From PLA5 sp040901705 (lineage in GTDB: Bacteria > Planctomycetota > Planctomycetia > Pirellulales > PLA5): 14,821 bases of DNA. How positions within the stretch are numbered: position 1 is the first letter of the stretch; each line of letters starts with the position of its first letter. The DNA is taken from positions 1 through 14,821 of the forward strand of contig JBBDYI010000302.1 of the NCBI GenBank assembly GCA_040901705.1, given 5' to 3'. Of the stretch, positions 7,364-14,448 are shown in pieces. The notes under the pieces were generated by a model. The model was not told the DNA's origin and made no database searches. It worked only from the letters and a program-made list of their open reading frames with translations. The translations under genes and the position numbers were made by a program.

Positions 7364-7435
7364 GGGTAGAGCCGAGCGAGGCCGACAAACGTGTTCGGTG
7401 TAAACTTGTGGGTCTCGCCCTCGCTCGACCCACCC
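7364..7435. repeat. imperfect inverted repeat between apbE and the deacylase gene
   Basis: GAGCGAGG (7374-7381) pairs with CCTCGCTC (7419-7426), and the flanks GGGT (7364-7367) and the CACCC end (7431-7435) extend the symmetry imperfectly. From memory, the right arm read on the minus strand (GGGTGGGTCGAGCGAGG) resembles a common planctomycete intergenic repeat. It is probably a dispersed element and would lie in the leader of the deacylase gene. Confidence 0.45.
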
Positions 7436-7455
7436 TACTTCGAATCGCAACGGCG

Positions 7456-7923
7456 ATGAGCGAAAGCGTATTCGACCGACTGACGGCCAAACTCGACGCG
7501 GAAGGCGTTGCGTACTCCGTGCTGCGCCATGCGGCGGTGTTTACCAGTCAAGAAGCGGCGGACGTGCGCGGTACGTCGCTGGCCAGCGGCGCGAAGGCGC
7601 TGGTGTGCAAGGCCGACGATGCGTTCGTGATGTTTGTGCTGCCGGCCGACCGGAAATTGGCGAGCAAGGCGGCGCGACGGACATTGGACGCGAAGAGTCT
7701 GCGGTTCGCTGACCGCGACGAGGTCGAGCGGCTGACGGGCCTGGCGCCGGGTTCGATTCCGCCGTTCGGTAGTCTGTTCGATTTGCCGACGTGGTGCGAC
7801 AGTCGACTCGGCGACGAGGAGTCGATCAACTTCAACGCCGGTGACCACGCGATTTCGATCGGTATATCGTACGCCGATTTCGTCCGCGTCGAACGGCCGA
7901 CGCTGGGCGCGTTCGGCGAGTAA
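7456..7923 (+). CDS. YbaK/EbsC-type aminoacyl-tRNA deacylase
   Basis: Members of this family hydrolyse mischarged aminoacyl-tRNAs in trans (YbaK, ProX, YeaK types), preventing mistranslation in the cytoplasm. The 155-residue product has the family length. Visible features are an N-terminal helix, H25, the SQEAADVRG helix (31-39), GAKALVCK with the conserved lysine K47, LTGLAPGSIPPFG (93-105) where the family has its glycine/proline-rich loop, and FNAGDHAISIGISYADF (126-142), corresponding to the G-x-H strand of YbaK. The amino-acid specificity cannot be read from the sequence. The start at 7456 gives the family N-terminus; an in-frame ATG at 7408 would add 16 residues encoded by the repeat and is unlikely. 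There is no Shine-Dalgarno site. It lies 113 nt after apbE and is probably transcribed separately from an extended -10 promoter. Confidence 0.85.
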   Translation: MSESVFDRLTAKLDAEGVAYSVLRHAAVFTSQEAADVRGTSLASGAKALVCKADDAFVMFVLPADRKLASKAARRTLDAKSLRFADRDEVERLTGLAPGSIPPFGSLFDLPTWCDSRLGDEESINFNAGDHAISIGISYADFVRVERPTLGAFGE

Positions 7924-8092
7924 GCAAACGCCCGCGCGGCGTCGGTCGCTCGATAGGTGTCTGCAACCGCGCGTGGCGCGATTGTAACGATTCTCAGGCC
8001 CATGCAAGCCGCGACGGCGAGCTAATCTTGGTTATGGTCCGCGCCGGCCGTGCGCAACGGTTCGCGCCCTTCCAAAACACCGCGCGTCGCAC

Positions 8093-10237
8093 ATGTCCCA
8101 AGCTCAACGCCTCCGCTGTCTCGTCGCCTGTTACGCCGTGGCGATTTTCGCCGGGGCGTTTTTGGTGTTTCAGGTGCAGCCGGTCATCGGCCGGGCGATC
8201 TTGCCGTGGTACGGCGGCAGTCCGGCGGTGTGGACGACGTGCATGTTGTTCTTTCAGGTCGTGCTGCTACTCGGCTACTTGTACGCTCACGTGCTGTCGC
8301 GGCTGGCGGACGCGCGGTGGCAGGCGGTGATTCATCTGTCGCTGATCGTGGCGGCGCTTGCGGCGTTGCCGATTCTGCCCGACGCGAGTTGGAAGCCGCG
8401 TGGCGGCGGCGATCCGACCGTGCCGATCTTGGCATTGTTGGCGGTGCATGTGGGTTTGCCGTACTTTTTGCTGTCGGCCACGGGACCGCTGATGCAAGCC
8501 TGGTTCAGCCGAGCCGTGCCGGGGCGGTCGCCGTATCGGCTGTACGCGCTATCGAACGTGGGATCGCTGTTGGCGCTGCTGACGTATCCGGTGGTCGTCG
8601 AGCCGGCGCTGACCGTCCGCGAGCAGACCGTCGTGTGGTCGCTGGGATTCTGCTTCTTCGCGCTGGTCGGTGGGTATCTCGCCGCGCGGCTGTGGCGACC
8701 GGAAATGAGCCGTGGCGCGGGCGGATCGATCGACGAACACGACGCGAGCAGCGCGGTTCACTCCGGCGACGAATCGCCGACGTGGGGACGGCGAACGTCG
8801 TGGCTGCTGCTGCCGGCCTTTGCGTCGGTGATGTTGTTGGCGACGACGAATCACGTTTGCCAGGACGTGGCCGTGATTCCGTTCTTGTGGGTTGCGCCGC
8901 TGGCGTTGTATCTGTTGTCGTTCATTCTGTGTTTCGACAGCGAGCGGTGGTACGTGCGGCGGCGGTGGGCGGCGCTGGCCGTGGCGGCGGTGCTGGCGAT
9001 CAGTTTGATGCGGCAATTCGGCGCGACGAACCATTTGATGCTGGAAATTGGCGTTTACTTTGCGGCGCTACTTGCGGTGGCGATGATCTGCCACGGCGAA
9101 CTTGTGCGGCGCAAGCCTGCCGCTCGGTATCTCACTGAGTTCTATCTGATGTGTTCGGCTGGCGGCGCGCTCGGGGGCGTGCTGGTGGCGGTCGTCTGTC
9201 CGCTGGTGTTTTCGACGTTCGCCGAGTTGCATGTGGGGTTGATCCTCGCGTATGTGCTGGCGGCGGCGGTTTTTTGGAGCGACGCGAGCGCAGGCAAGTC
9301 GTTGCCGGCGACGCGGATGGCGGTTGTGTGCGGCGTCGTGCTGGTTGTGGGGCTGGTGGCCGCCGCGCGCGTGCAGGTCGCCTCGATGCGTTCGGGCAAG
9401 CTCGCCTCGATGCGGAGCTTTTACGGCGTCGTGCATGTCGACGACGTCGACGAAGATGATGACGGCGGCGACGACGGGGGCGGCGGTCGGCGCGGGCGTG
9501 TGATGTTTCACGGCCGCGTTGCGCATGGCTTTCAATTCAAGTCACCCGAGCGGCGGCGGCCGACGATGTATTACGACGAGCAGAGCGGCGTTGGTGTGGC
9601 GCTGCGGCGGTTTCCCGGCGCCGGCGGCACGAGCGATAATCCTGGGAGGCAGCGACCGATCCGCGTCGGTGTGATCGGCTTGGGCGTGGGCGTGGTCGCG
9701 GCTTATGCGGAGCCGGGCGATACGTATCGCTTTTATGAAATCAATCCCGACGTCGAGACGCTCGCGCGGCGGTATTTTACGTTTCTTGCCGATTGCCGCG
9801 GCGACGTCGAAGTCGTGCTCGGCGACGCGCGGCGGTCGATGGAGGAAGAGCCGCCGCAGCACTACGACGTGCTCGTTCTCGACGCCTTCAGCGGCGACGC
9901 CATTCCCACGCACCTGCTCACCCGCGAGGCGTTCGCGGTCTACCGGCGGCATCTCGCGCCGGGCGGCGCGATCGCGGCGCACATCAGCAATCGGCACGTC
10001 GATCTCGCGCCGGTGTTGGCCAATGCAGCCGAGGCGTTCGCGTGGCAAACCATCGAAGTCAACGCGAAAACCGACCCGGCGCGGGCGGCCACGGCGTCGC
10101 AGTGGATGCTGCTGACCGACAATGCCCGGTTTCTCGCCGATCCGATCGTGCAAGCGGCGGCGGGCAAGCTGGGCCAGTACGCCGACGTGCGGATGTGGAC
10201 CGACGAGTACAGCAATCTATTGCCGCTGCTCAAGTAA
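8093..10237 (+). CDS. membrane protein with C-terminal spermidine-synthase-like SAM domain
   Basis: A 714-residue fused protein. Residues 1-430 hold about 12-13 hydrophobic segments (for example about 9-29, 46-66, 78-96, 109-131, 152-170, 179-200, 236-281, 292-334, 350-396, 408-425). Residues from about 470 form a spermidine-synthase-like domain: FHGRVAHGFQ (472-481), YYDEQSGVGVA (493-503), the SAM loop GLGVGV (529-534), YEINPD with acidic E549, LGDARRS (576-582) and LDAFSGDAIPTHLLT (596-610). The last motif replaces the Asp-Pro pair of true polyamine synthases, so the substrate is unknown and the SpeE name should not be applied. An acidic glycine-rich stretch (450-465) interrupts the entry to the C-terminal domain. 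No Shine-Dalgarno site is seen before ATG 8093. The upstream 169 nt hold no other gene. It converges with the enolase-superfamily gene, 29 nt away. Confidence 0.85.
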   Translation: MSQAQRLRCLVACYAVAIFAGAFLVFQVQPVIGRAILPWYGGSPAVWTTCMLFFQVVLLLGYLYAHVLSRLADARWQAVIHLSLIVAALAALPILPDASWKPRGGGDPTVPILALLAVHVGLPYFLLSATGPLMQAWFSRAVPGRSPYRLYALSNVGSLLALLTYPVVVEPALTVREQTVVWSLGFCFFALVGGYLAARLWRPEMSRGAGGSIDEHDASSAVHSGDESPTWGRRTSWLLLPAFASVMLLATTNHVCQDVAVIPFLWVAPLALYLLSFILCFDSERWYVRRRWAALAVAAVLAISLMRQFGATNHLMLEIGVYFAALLAVAMICHGELVRRKPAARYLTEFYLMCSAGGALGGVLVAVVCPLVFSTFAELHVGLILAYVLAAAVFWSDASAGKSLPATRMAVVCGVVLVVGLVAAARVQVASMRSGKLASMRSFYGVVHVDDVDEDDDGGDDGGGGRRGRVMFHGRVAHGFQFKSPERRRPTMYYDEQSGVGVALRRFPGAGGTSDNPGRQRPIRVGVIGLGVGVVAAYAEPGDTYRFYEINPDVETLARRYFTFLADCRGDVEVVLGDARRSMEEEPPQHYDVLVLDAFSGDAIPTHLLTREAFAVYRRHLAPGGAIAAHISNRHVDLAPVLANAAEAFAWQTIEVNAKTDPARAATASQWMLLTDNARFLADPIVQAAAGKLGQYADVRMWTDEYSNLLPLLK

Positions 10238-10266
10238 CGGCAATTACGCTCGTCGCGCGTTCACTT

Positions 10267-11388
10267 TCACGTAGACTCAGCGATCAGCGTCGAGCGGACG
10301 AAATCTTCGTTGAGCGCTACGCCGAGGCCCGGCTGGTCGGGCACGTCGATCCAGCCGTCTTTGGCTTGAATCGGCTCGATGGTCAGCTCGTGCCGTAGCG
10401 GCGAATCTTCGACACAGTCCTCGAACAGGAAGGCGTCGCGGCACGTAGCCAGCCAGTGCAAACTTGCGGCGGCAGTGACGGGGCTGGTGTAGCAGTGATT
10501 GCAGAGTCGCGCGCCGATCTCTTCGACCCGCGAGCGAATGTACGCCGCGTCGGTGAAGCCGCAGCGCGAAAGGTCGACCTGATACACGTCCAAAGCGTGA
10601 CGATCGATGAGCGAGCGGAACGACTCGCGGCCGCATTCGCCTTCGCCGGCGGCGATCGGCACCGGCGAGCGATCCCGCAGCCAGACGTAACCATCGACAT
10701 CGTCCTCGCGGAGCGGTTCTTCGAGCCAACCGATGTCGTACTCGGCGAAGCGATGCGCGCGCCGCAGCGCCGTTCGCGCGTCCCACACACAACCGGCGTC
10801 GATGAGCAGCGTCGCGTCGGGGCCGAGACCTTCGCGGGCGCCGCGGACCAAGTCGATGTCGACCGCTTCATCGGGGCCCATCGGTTCCCAGCCGAACTTG
10901 ACCGCCCGATAGCCAGACTCGATCCAGTGGCGACCGATGTCGCGGGTTTCTTGGCCGTCGCGGCCGAACAGAATCGAGGCGTAGGCTTTGATCCGCTTGT
11001 GCTGCCCGCCGCCGAGCAACCGGTGAATCGGCTCGCCGAAGTGCTTGCCTTTCAAGTCCCACAACGCCATGTCGACCGCCGCCATCGCCGTGATCGCCAC
11101 GCCGGTGCGGCCGAAGTACATCGTGCGGCGATACATTTTCTGCCACAGCCGCTCGTGTTCCAGCGGGTTCTCGCCGACGAGAATCTCGCGGAGGCCGCAG
11201 GCAATGTTGTGGCTGAAAGGCGCATCGACGATCGCCTTCACCACTTCCGGCGACGAGTCGGCCTCGCCGAACCCTTCCAGGCCCGTATCGGTGCGGACGC
11301 GGACGAGCACCGAGTCCTGGCTGCTGGCGGTTTTTGCCTGGACGTTTTGGATGCGGAGGATTTGGCAGACGACTTGAGTGATTTTCAT
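10267..11388 (-). CDS. mandelate racemase/muconate lactonizing enzyme family protein (enolase superfamily)
   Basis: A cytoplasmic, Mg2+-dependent enzyme that should abstract a proton alpha to a carboxylate; probably an acid-sugar dehydratase or epimerase of the mandelate-racemase subgroup. The product is 373 residues. Metal ligands are D197 (LLIDAG), E223 (WLEEPL) and E249 (AAGEGE). The Asp-His dyad is D272 (VYQVDLSRCG) and H298 (LCNHCYTS), with E323 (LFEDC) as partner. The numbering runs almost in step with mandelate racemase. The usual K-x-K reads K164-F-G166 (VKFGW), so the second, S-face lysine is missing and only the His face would have a base. This argues for a dehydratase rather than a racemase. 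The substrate cannot be named. Only minus-strand gene; its ATG follows a heptad-type pyrimidine block, with a 10-bp hairpin further upstream. It is divergent from the GNAT gene. Confidence 0.88.
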   Translation of the reverse strand: MKITQVVCQILRIQNVQAKTASSQDSVLVRVRTDTGLEGFGEADSSPEVVKAIVDAPFSHNIACGLREILVGENPLEHERLWQKMYRRTMYFGRTGVAITAMAAVDMALWDLKGKHFGEPIHRLLGGGQHKRIKAYASILFGRDGQETRDIGRHWIESGYRAVKFGWEPMGPDEAVDIDLVRGAREGLGPDATLLIDAGCVWDARTALRRAHRFAEYDIGWLEEPLREDDVDGYVWLRDRSPVPIAAGEGECGRESFRSLIDRHALDVYQVDLSRCGFTDAAYIRSRVEEIGARLCNHCYTSPVTAAASLHWLATCRDAFLFEDCVEDSPLRHELTIEPIQAKDGWIDVPDQPGLGVALNEDFVRSTLIAEST

Positions 11389-11411
11389 GGGGGAGACGGG
11401 GGTCGGGGTTG
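11389..11411 (-). repeat. heptad-type pyrimidine block abutting the enolase-superfamily start
   Basis: Read on the minus strand, the 23 bases before the ATG are caacccc, gaccccc, gtctccc, cc. The units match those ahead of gcvPA and the dehydrogenase gene in sequence, spacing and position. There is no Shine-Dalgarno sequence on this strand. Confidence 0.55.
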
Positions 11412-11420
11412 GCCCATTTA

Positions 11421-11444
11421 GCCCGCGGTGAACACACCGCGGGC
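11421..11444. repeat. perfect 10-bp palindromic hairpin (REP-like)
   Basis: GCCCGCGGTG (11421-11430) pairs perfectly with CACCGCGGGC (11435-11444) around an AACA loop. It lies 32 nt upstream of the minus-strand ATG, so it would be in that mRNA's leader. From memory, CCCGCGGTG palindromes are widespread in Pirellula-like genomes; a genome count would confirm a dispersed element. Confidence 0.7.
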
Positions 11445-11531
11445 AACGCAGCCGATTCCAACAAACGGGATTCGGCCTTTAGCAATCGATTCCAACATTC
11501 GCAGCGACGAAGCCTGCGACGCCAATAAAGT

Positions 11532-11537
11532 TATAAT
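11532..11537 (+). promoter_or_regulatory. possible -10 element for the GNAT gene
   Basis: A perfect TATAAT hexamer in an AT-rich patch, rare for this GC-rich window. No good -35 lies 16-18 bp upstream. Transcription from about 11544 would give a leader of about 156 nt. Confidence 0.35.
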
Positions 11538-11699
11538 CTCTCGCCGCGTATCTCACTTTCCCACGCGAAGCATACACCAATTCTACGCGAAACGCGCCAC
11601 GGCAGCGGCGCTATCGAAACCGGCTCCTTGGCTTGCACCGGCATTGCTGAAATAATGCCGCGGTGTCGAATCGACCTTGCCGACTTTTATCATTGCACC

Positions 11700-12155
11700 A
11701 TGATCCGCTACGCACTGGAACCTAAGCTTTCCGCTGAGGAATTCATTGACGTGCTGCGGCGATCGACGCTCTCCGAGCGGCGGCCGGTCGATCGGCCCGA
11801 TGTGATCGCGGCGATGATTCGCCATGCCGACATCATGCTGACCGCCCGCGTCGATGAAGGCAGCAACAGTGGCGGCGAGCGGGACGGGCTGCTCGTGGGC
11901 ATTTCGCGGGCGGTGACGGACTTCAGTTTTTGCGTTTATCTATCGGATCTGGCCGTGGACGAGGCGTTTCAGGGACAGGGCATTGGCCGCGAGTTGATTC
12001 ATCGCACGCACGCAGCGGCCGGGTTGCACACGATGCTGATTCTCATTTCAGCGCCCAAGGCCGAAACTTATTATCCGCATATCGGCATGACACAGCACGG
12101 ATCGTGCTGGTATTTGCAGCGCGAAGCGTGGCCGGAGGAGAGGCTCAAGGCGTGA
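11700..12155 (+). CDS. GNAT-family N-acetyltransferase
   Basis: An acetyl-CoA-dependent N-acyltransferase of unknown substrate, 151 residues. The diagnostic acetyl-CoA loop is clear: strand VYLSDLAVDEAFQGQGIG with the QGQGIG pyrophosphate-binding turn at about 98-103, then the helix RELIHRTHAAAG. The C-terminal strand and helix (MLILISAPKAETYYPHIGM) carry the tyrosine pair common in the family, which often supplies the general acid. The start at 11700 is chosen because an N-terminal strand begins there and the 24 extra residues from the ATG at 11628 look non-coding. No Shine-Dalgarno site is visible. It is divergent from the enolase-superfamily gene and lies 100 nt before the dehydrogenase gene, from which a long tandem repeat separates it. 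Confidence 0.83.
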   Translation: MIRYALEPKLSAEEFIDVLRRSTLSERRPVDRPDVIAAMIRHADIMLTARVDEGSNSGGERDGLLVGISRAVTDFSFCVYLSDLAVDEAFQGQGIGRELIHRTHAAAGLHTMLILISAPKAETYYPHIGMTQHGSCWYLQREAWPEERLKA

Positions 12156-12192
12156 GCAACAACCGATTGATGGCCACGACGCCGCGGCGAGT

Positions 12193-12255
12193 GTCTCCTG
12201 ACTCCTGTCTCCTGACTCCTGTCTCCTGACTCTCGAATCCTGAATCCTGAATCCC
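12193..12255 (+). repeat. nine-unit heptad tandem repeat abutting the dehydrogenase start
   Basis: Nine 7-nt units run without a gap into the ATG at 12256: gtctcct, gactcct, gtctcct, gactcct, gtctcct, gactctc, gaatcct, gaatcct, gaatccc. The first five alternate GTCTCCT and GACTCCT, giving a 14-nt super-period; the last three change to GAATCC[T/C]. This is the longest and clearest of four such blocks. No Shine-Dalgarno sequence is present. Confidence 0.9.
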
Positions 12256-13257
12256 ATGAAACTGCTCATTCATCCGCCGGTCGACGGCGTTCGGTTCGAC
12301 AGAATTTGCGCGGCGGCCGCGCCGATGACGGCCGTTAATGCTGCGGACGATGCGGCCGCGCTCGCCGAAATCGCCGATGCCGATGCTTTTTTCGGTAAGA
12401 TCACGCCGGTGTTGCTGGCCGCCGCGAAGAAACTGCGTTGGATTCAATCGCCAACGGCCAGTTTAGAGCATTACGTTTTTCCGGAGCTGATCGAGCATCC
12501 GGTCGTGCTGTCGAACATGCGGGGGATTTATTCGGATGTGATCGCCGATCACGTGCTGGGGTATATCACGTGCTTCGCCCGGAATTTGCACGTGTACATT
12601 CGCCAGATGGCCGCGGGGCAGTGGCAACCTTACGGCGGCGGGCCGATCCTACAGCCGTTCGCCACCGGGCCGGCCGACGATCATCCGGGCAACCGTTCGC
12701 ACCGGCGGCTGGCCGATTGTTCGCTAGGCGTGGTGGGCCTGGGGCATATCGGGGTGGAGATCGCACGGCGGGGCATTGCGTGCGGAATGCGCGTGGTGGC
12801 AGTCGATCCGCGGCAGACGGTCGCGCCGGAGGGTGTCGAAGCGTTGTGGCCGCCGGAGCGGCTGGATGATCTGCTTGGCGAAAGCGATTTCGTGGTCATC
12901 GCCGCACCACACACGCCGGCGACGGAGAAACTGTTTTACCGGTCGCGGTTCGAGGCGATGCGGCGGTCGGCGGTGCTGGTGAACATCGGCCGCGGCGCGA
13001 TCGTCGATTTGGCCGATTTGACGGCGGCGCTCGAAGAAGGATTGATCGCCGGCGCGGCGCTCGACGTTTGCGAGATCGAACCGCTACCCGCCGATCATCC
13101 GTTGTGGCGGATGCCGAACGTGATTATCACGCCGCACGTGGCGGCGTTTTCGCAGCGGATACCGGAGCGACATGTGGAAATGACGCTGGAGAACATCCGG
13201 CGTTTTGCCAAAGGTGAACCTGTTATGAACGTCGTCGATAAAGCCATGTGGTTCTGA
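12256..13257 (+). CDS. D-isomer-specific 2-hydroxyacid dehydrogenase
   Basis: An NAD(P)-dependent oxidoreductase interconverting D-2-hydroxyacids and 2-oxoacids in the cytoplasm; glyoxylate or hydroxypyruvate reductase and phosphoglycerate dehydrogenase are related. The product is 333 residues, the usual length. The Rossmann loop is GLGHIG (161-166), with VAVDP (181-185) at the end of the second strand; D184 suggests NAD rather than NADP preference. Catalytic residues are R246 (NIGRGA), E275 (EIEPLP) and H294 (ITPHVA). SNMRGIYSD (86-94) is the substrate-domain motif. A loop rich in Gly, Pro and His at about 125-150 precedes the nucleotide domain. The ATG directly follows a nine-unit heptad repeat and has no Shine-Dalgarno site. 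The substrate is unknown; a link to the nearby glycine cleavage genes through glyoxylate or hydroxypyruvate would be speculation. Confidence 0.92.
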   Translation: MKLLIHPPVDGVRFDRICAAAAPMTAVNAADDAAALAEIADADAFFGKITPVLLAAAKKLRWIQSPTASLEHYVFPELIEHPVVLSNMRGIYSDVIADHVLGYITCFARNLHVYIRQMAAGQWQPYGGGPILQPFATGPADDHPGNRSHRRLADCSLGVVGLGHIGVEIARRGIACGMRVVAVDPRQTVAPEGVEALWPPERLDDLLGESDFVVIAAPHTPATEKLFYRSRFEAMRRSAVLVNIGRGAIVDLADLTAALEEGLIAGAALDVCEIEPLPADHPLWRMPNVIITPHVAAFSQRIPERHVEMTLENIRRFAKGEPVMNVVDKAMWF

Positions 13258-13319
13258 CGCTGGTGGCGGGGCCATTGGGCGCGATAGAATACATCATCGT
13301 TCACGAATCGTGCGTAACC

Positions 13320-13324
13320 GGAGG
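13320..13324 (+). promoter_or_regulatory. Shine-Dalgarno site deciding the FGE-like gene start
   Basis: GGAGG lies 8 nt before the ATG at 13333. The competing in-frame GTG at 13324 overlaps this site and so is unlikely. A possible -10, TAGAAT, lies at 13285-13290 but has no clear -35. Confidence 0.7.
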
Positions 13325-13332
13325 TGCCGTCG

Positions 13333-14385
13333 ATGAGAGTCCTGTTGTGGCTTATGGCGACGACGGTGTCACTGGCGTTGACTGTCGACGAGTCGCGTGC
13401 CGACGCCGTGAAGTTTCCGTTTCCGGTGGAGATCGACGCGGCCAATGGCGAGACCGGCGGCTTGCCGAACCGCGTAAAGCACAAGCAGACCGGATTGTTG
13501 TTCGTCCTCGTGCCGGCCGGCGAATACCGCATTGGCGACGACAATCTGGCCGACTCGGCGGAAATCACCGTCAAGCTGTCCGCGTATTACGTTGCCGAGC
13601 GGGAAGTGGCAAAGGGCGTCATCGCGGCGTATCTCAAATGGCGACTCGACACCGCGATGGTATCCGAGGTCAAGCTTGGCGAACAAAAACCGACGGACGA
13701 TGAATTGCTTGCGGTTCGCTTGGCGGCCTTGACTTTCCACGAACTCGGTTGGCCGTTTGACATCGACCTCGATTCGGAAACTTCACATCGAAGGGATGTG
13801 CTTTGGCGCGAGATGGAGGAGCAGGCGAGAAGCGGCGACACAGACCTGAAGTTTCAGCTCTCGGCAGCACAACGTGAGGAAACGCTGCAAATCCTGGCGA
13901 AGGCGGAAGAGGGCATCAAACGCCTTGGGCCCGACGCCGACCGACGCTACGGCATGGCTCATTTTCGCAACGCGGGCCAGATCGCCGAGTGGGCAAAGGC
14001 GCGCCTGCTCACCGAAGCGGAATGGGAAGCGGCGGCTAAGCTGCACGACGAGGGCAAGCTGCCGACGATCGTCAACATGCTCGATCACGACGTGTTCGAG
14101 TGGTGCTCCGACTACTATGCGCACGACTATTTCCGCCGCAAGGCCGACCTGACCAACCCAACCGGCCCGCAGCGTGGCAAATTCAGCGACGAGCAGATCG
14201 AGGCGGAAGTCGCCGTGTCGAGCACCCGATGGGCGACGCGGCTGGCGGCTCGTTCGGCGGGCGTTCTCCGCGGCGGCGGAGTTTCCAAGCGGCGATATGC
14301 ACGGCGGGGCACACTTATGGATTCTTCCGGCGTCGCCAAGGGAATTCGGCTCGCGTTCACGGCCCCGACGGTTGAAAACAAGTGA
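13333..14385 (+). CDS. secreted FGE/SUMF1-like (sulfatase-modifying-factor fold) protein, probably not a formylglycine-generating enzyme
   Basis: A 350-residue predicted exported protein. The signal peptide has core LLWLMATTVSLALTV (4-18) and a likely cleavage near ADA at 25. FGE-fold landmarks are LLFVLVPAGEYRIGD (55-69), AYYVAEREVAKG (84-95) for the usual F-x-x-x-x-x-EVT segment, ARLLTEAEWEAAAK (223-236) for the RLPTEAEWE motif, VFEWCSD (254-260), NPTGP (275-279), VLRGGG (311-316) and the C-terminal GIRLAF (337-342). A charged, mostly helical insertion (about 100-215) replaces the usual middle of the domain. After RGGG, where true FGEs carry catalytic cysteines, there are none; C258 is the only cysteine in the mature protein. 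It is therefore likely a structural or binding member of the C-type-lectin-like fold rather than a sulfatase activator. The role is unknown. Start chosen from GGAGG at 13320. Confidence 0.75.
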   Translation: MRVLLWLMATTVSLALTVDESRADAVKFPFPVEIDAANGETGGLPNRVKHKQTGLLFVLVPAGEYRIGDDNLADSAEITVKLSAYYVAEREVAKGVIAAYLKWRLDTAMVSEVKLGEQKPTDDELLAVRLAALTFHELGWPFDIDLDSETSHRRDVLWREMEEQARSGDTDLKFQLSAAQREETLQILAKAEEGIKRLGPDADRRYGMAHFRNAGQIAEWAKARLLTEAEWEAAAKLHDEGKLPTIVNMLDHDVFEWCSDYYAHDYFRRKADLTNPTGPQRGKFSDEQIEAEVAVSSTRWATRLAARSAGVLRGGGVSKRRYARRGTLMDSSGVAKGIRLAFTAPTVENK

Positions 14386-14448
14386 TGGTCCGTCGTGTGC
14401 CATCCGCGGTCGCCGGTTCGTAGCAGTCGCCGCGATGATGAATTCCCC

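Larger units (their letters stand above)
11389..11699. other. 311-nt divergent intergenic region, no gene
   Basis: It holds, in order, the heptad block of the minus-strand gene, a perfect 10-bp hairpin (11421-11444), a direct repeat CGATTCCAACA at 11453-11463 and 11487-11497 (34 nt apart), and a perfect TATAAT at 11532-11537. Short open frames here have no domain-like composition and I take them as chance. I see no RNA gene. Confidence 0.6.

Noticed and set aside
8023..8038. Promoter ahead of the membrane protein gene (TAATCT / TTATGG)
   Set aside because: Neither hexamer has a -35 at suitable spacing, and the matches to -10 consensus are weak.
8093..10237. Naming the membrane protein speE (spermidine synthase)
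   Set aside because: The polyamine-site Asp-Pro motif is replaced by LDAFSGD and the protein carries a large membrane domain, so polyamine synthesis is not supported.
10456..11421. 321-codon plus-strand open frame
   Set aside because: Antisense to the enolase-superfamily gene, whose metal ligands and catalytic dyad are all visible on the minus strand; composition is shadow-like.
11428..11655. 75-codon open frame in the divergent intergenic region
   Set aside because: It starts inside the palindromic hairpin, runs through the direct repeats and the TATAAT, and has no Shine-Dalgarno site or domain-like composition.
12193..12255. CRISPR-like array
   Set aside because: The 7-nt units are contiguous without spacers; this is a simple tandem repeat.
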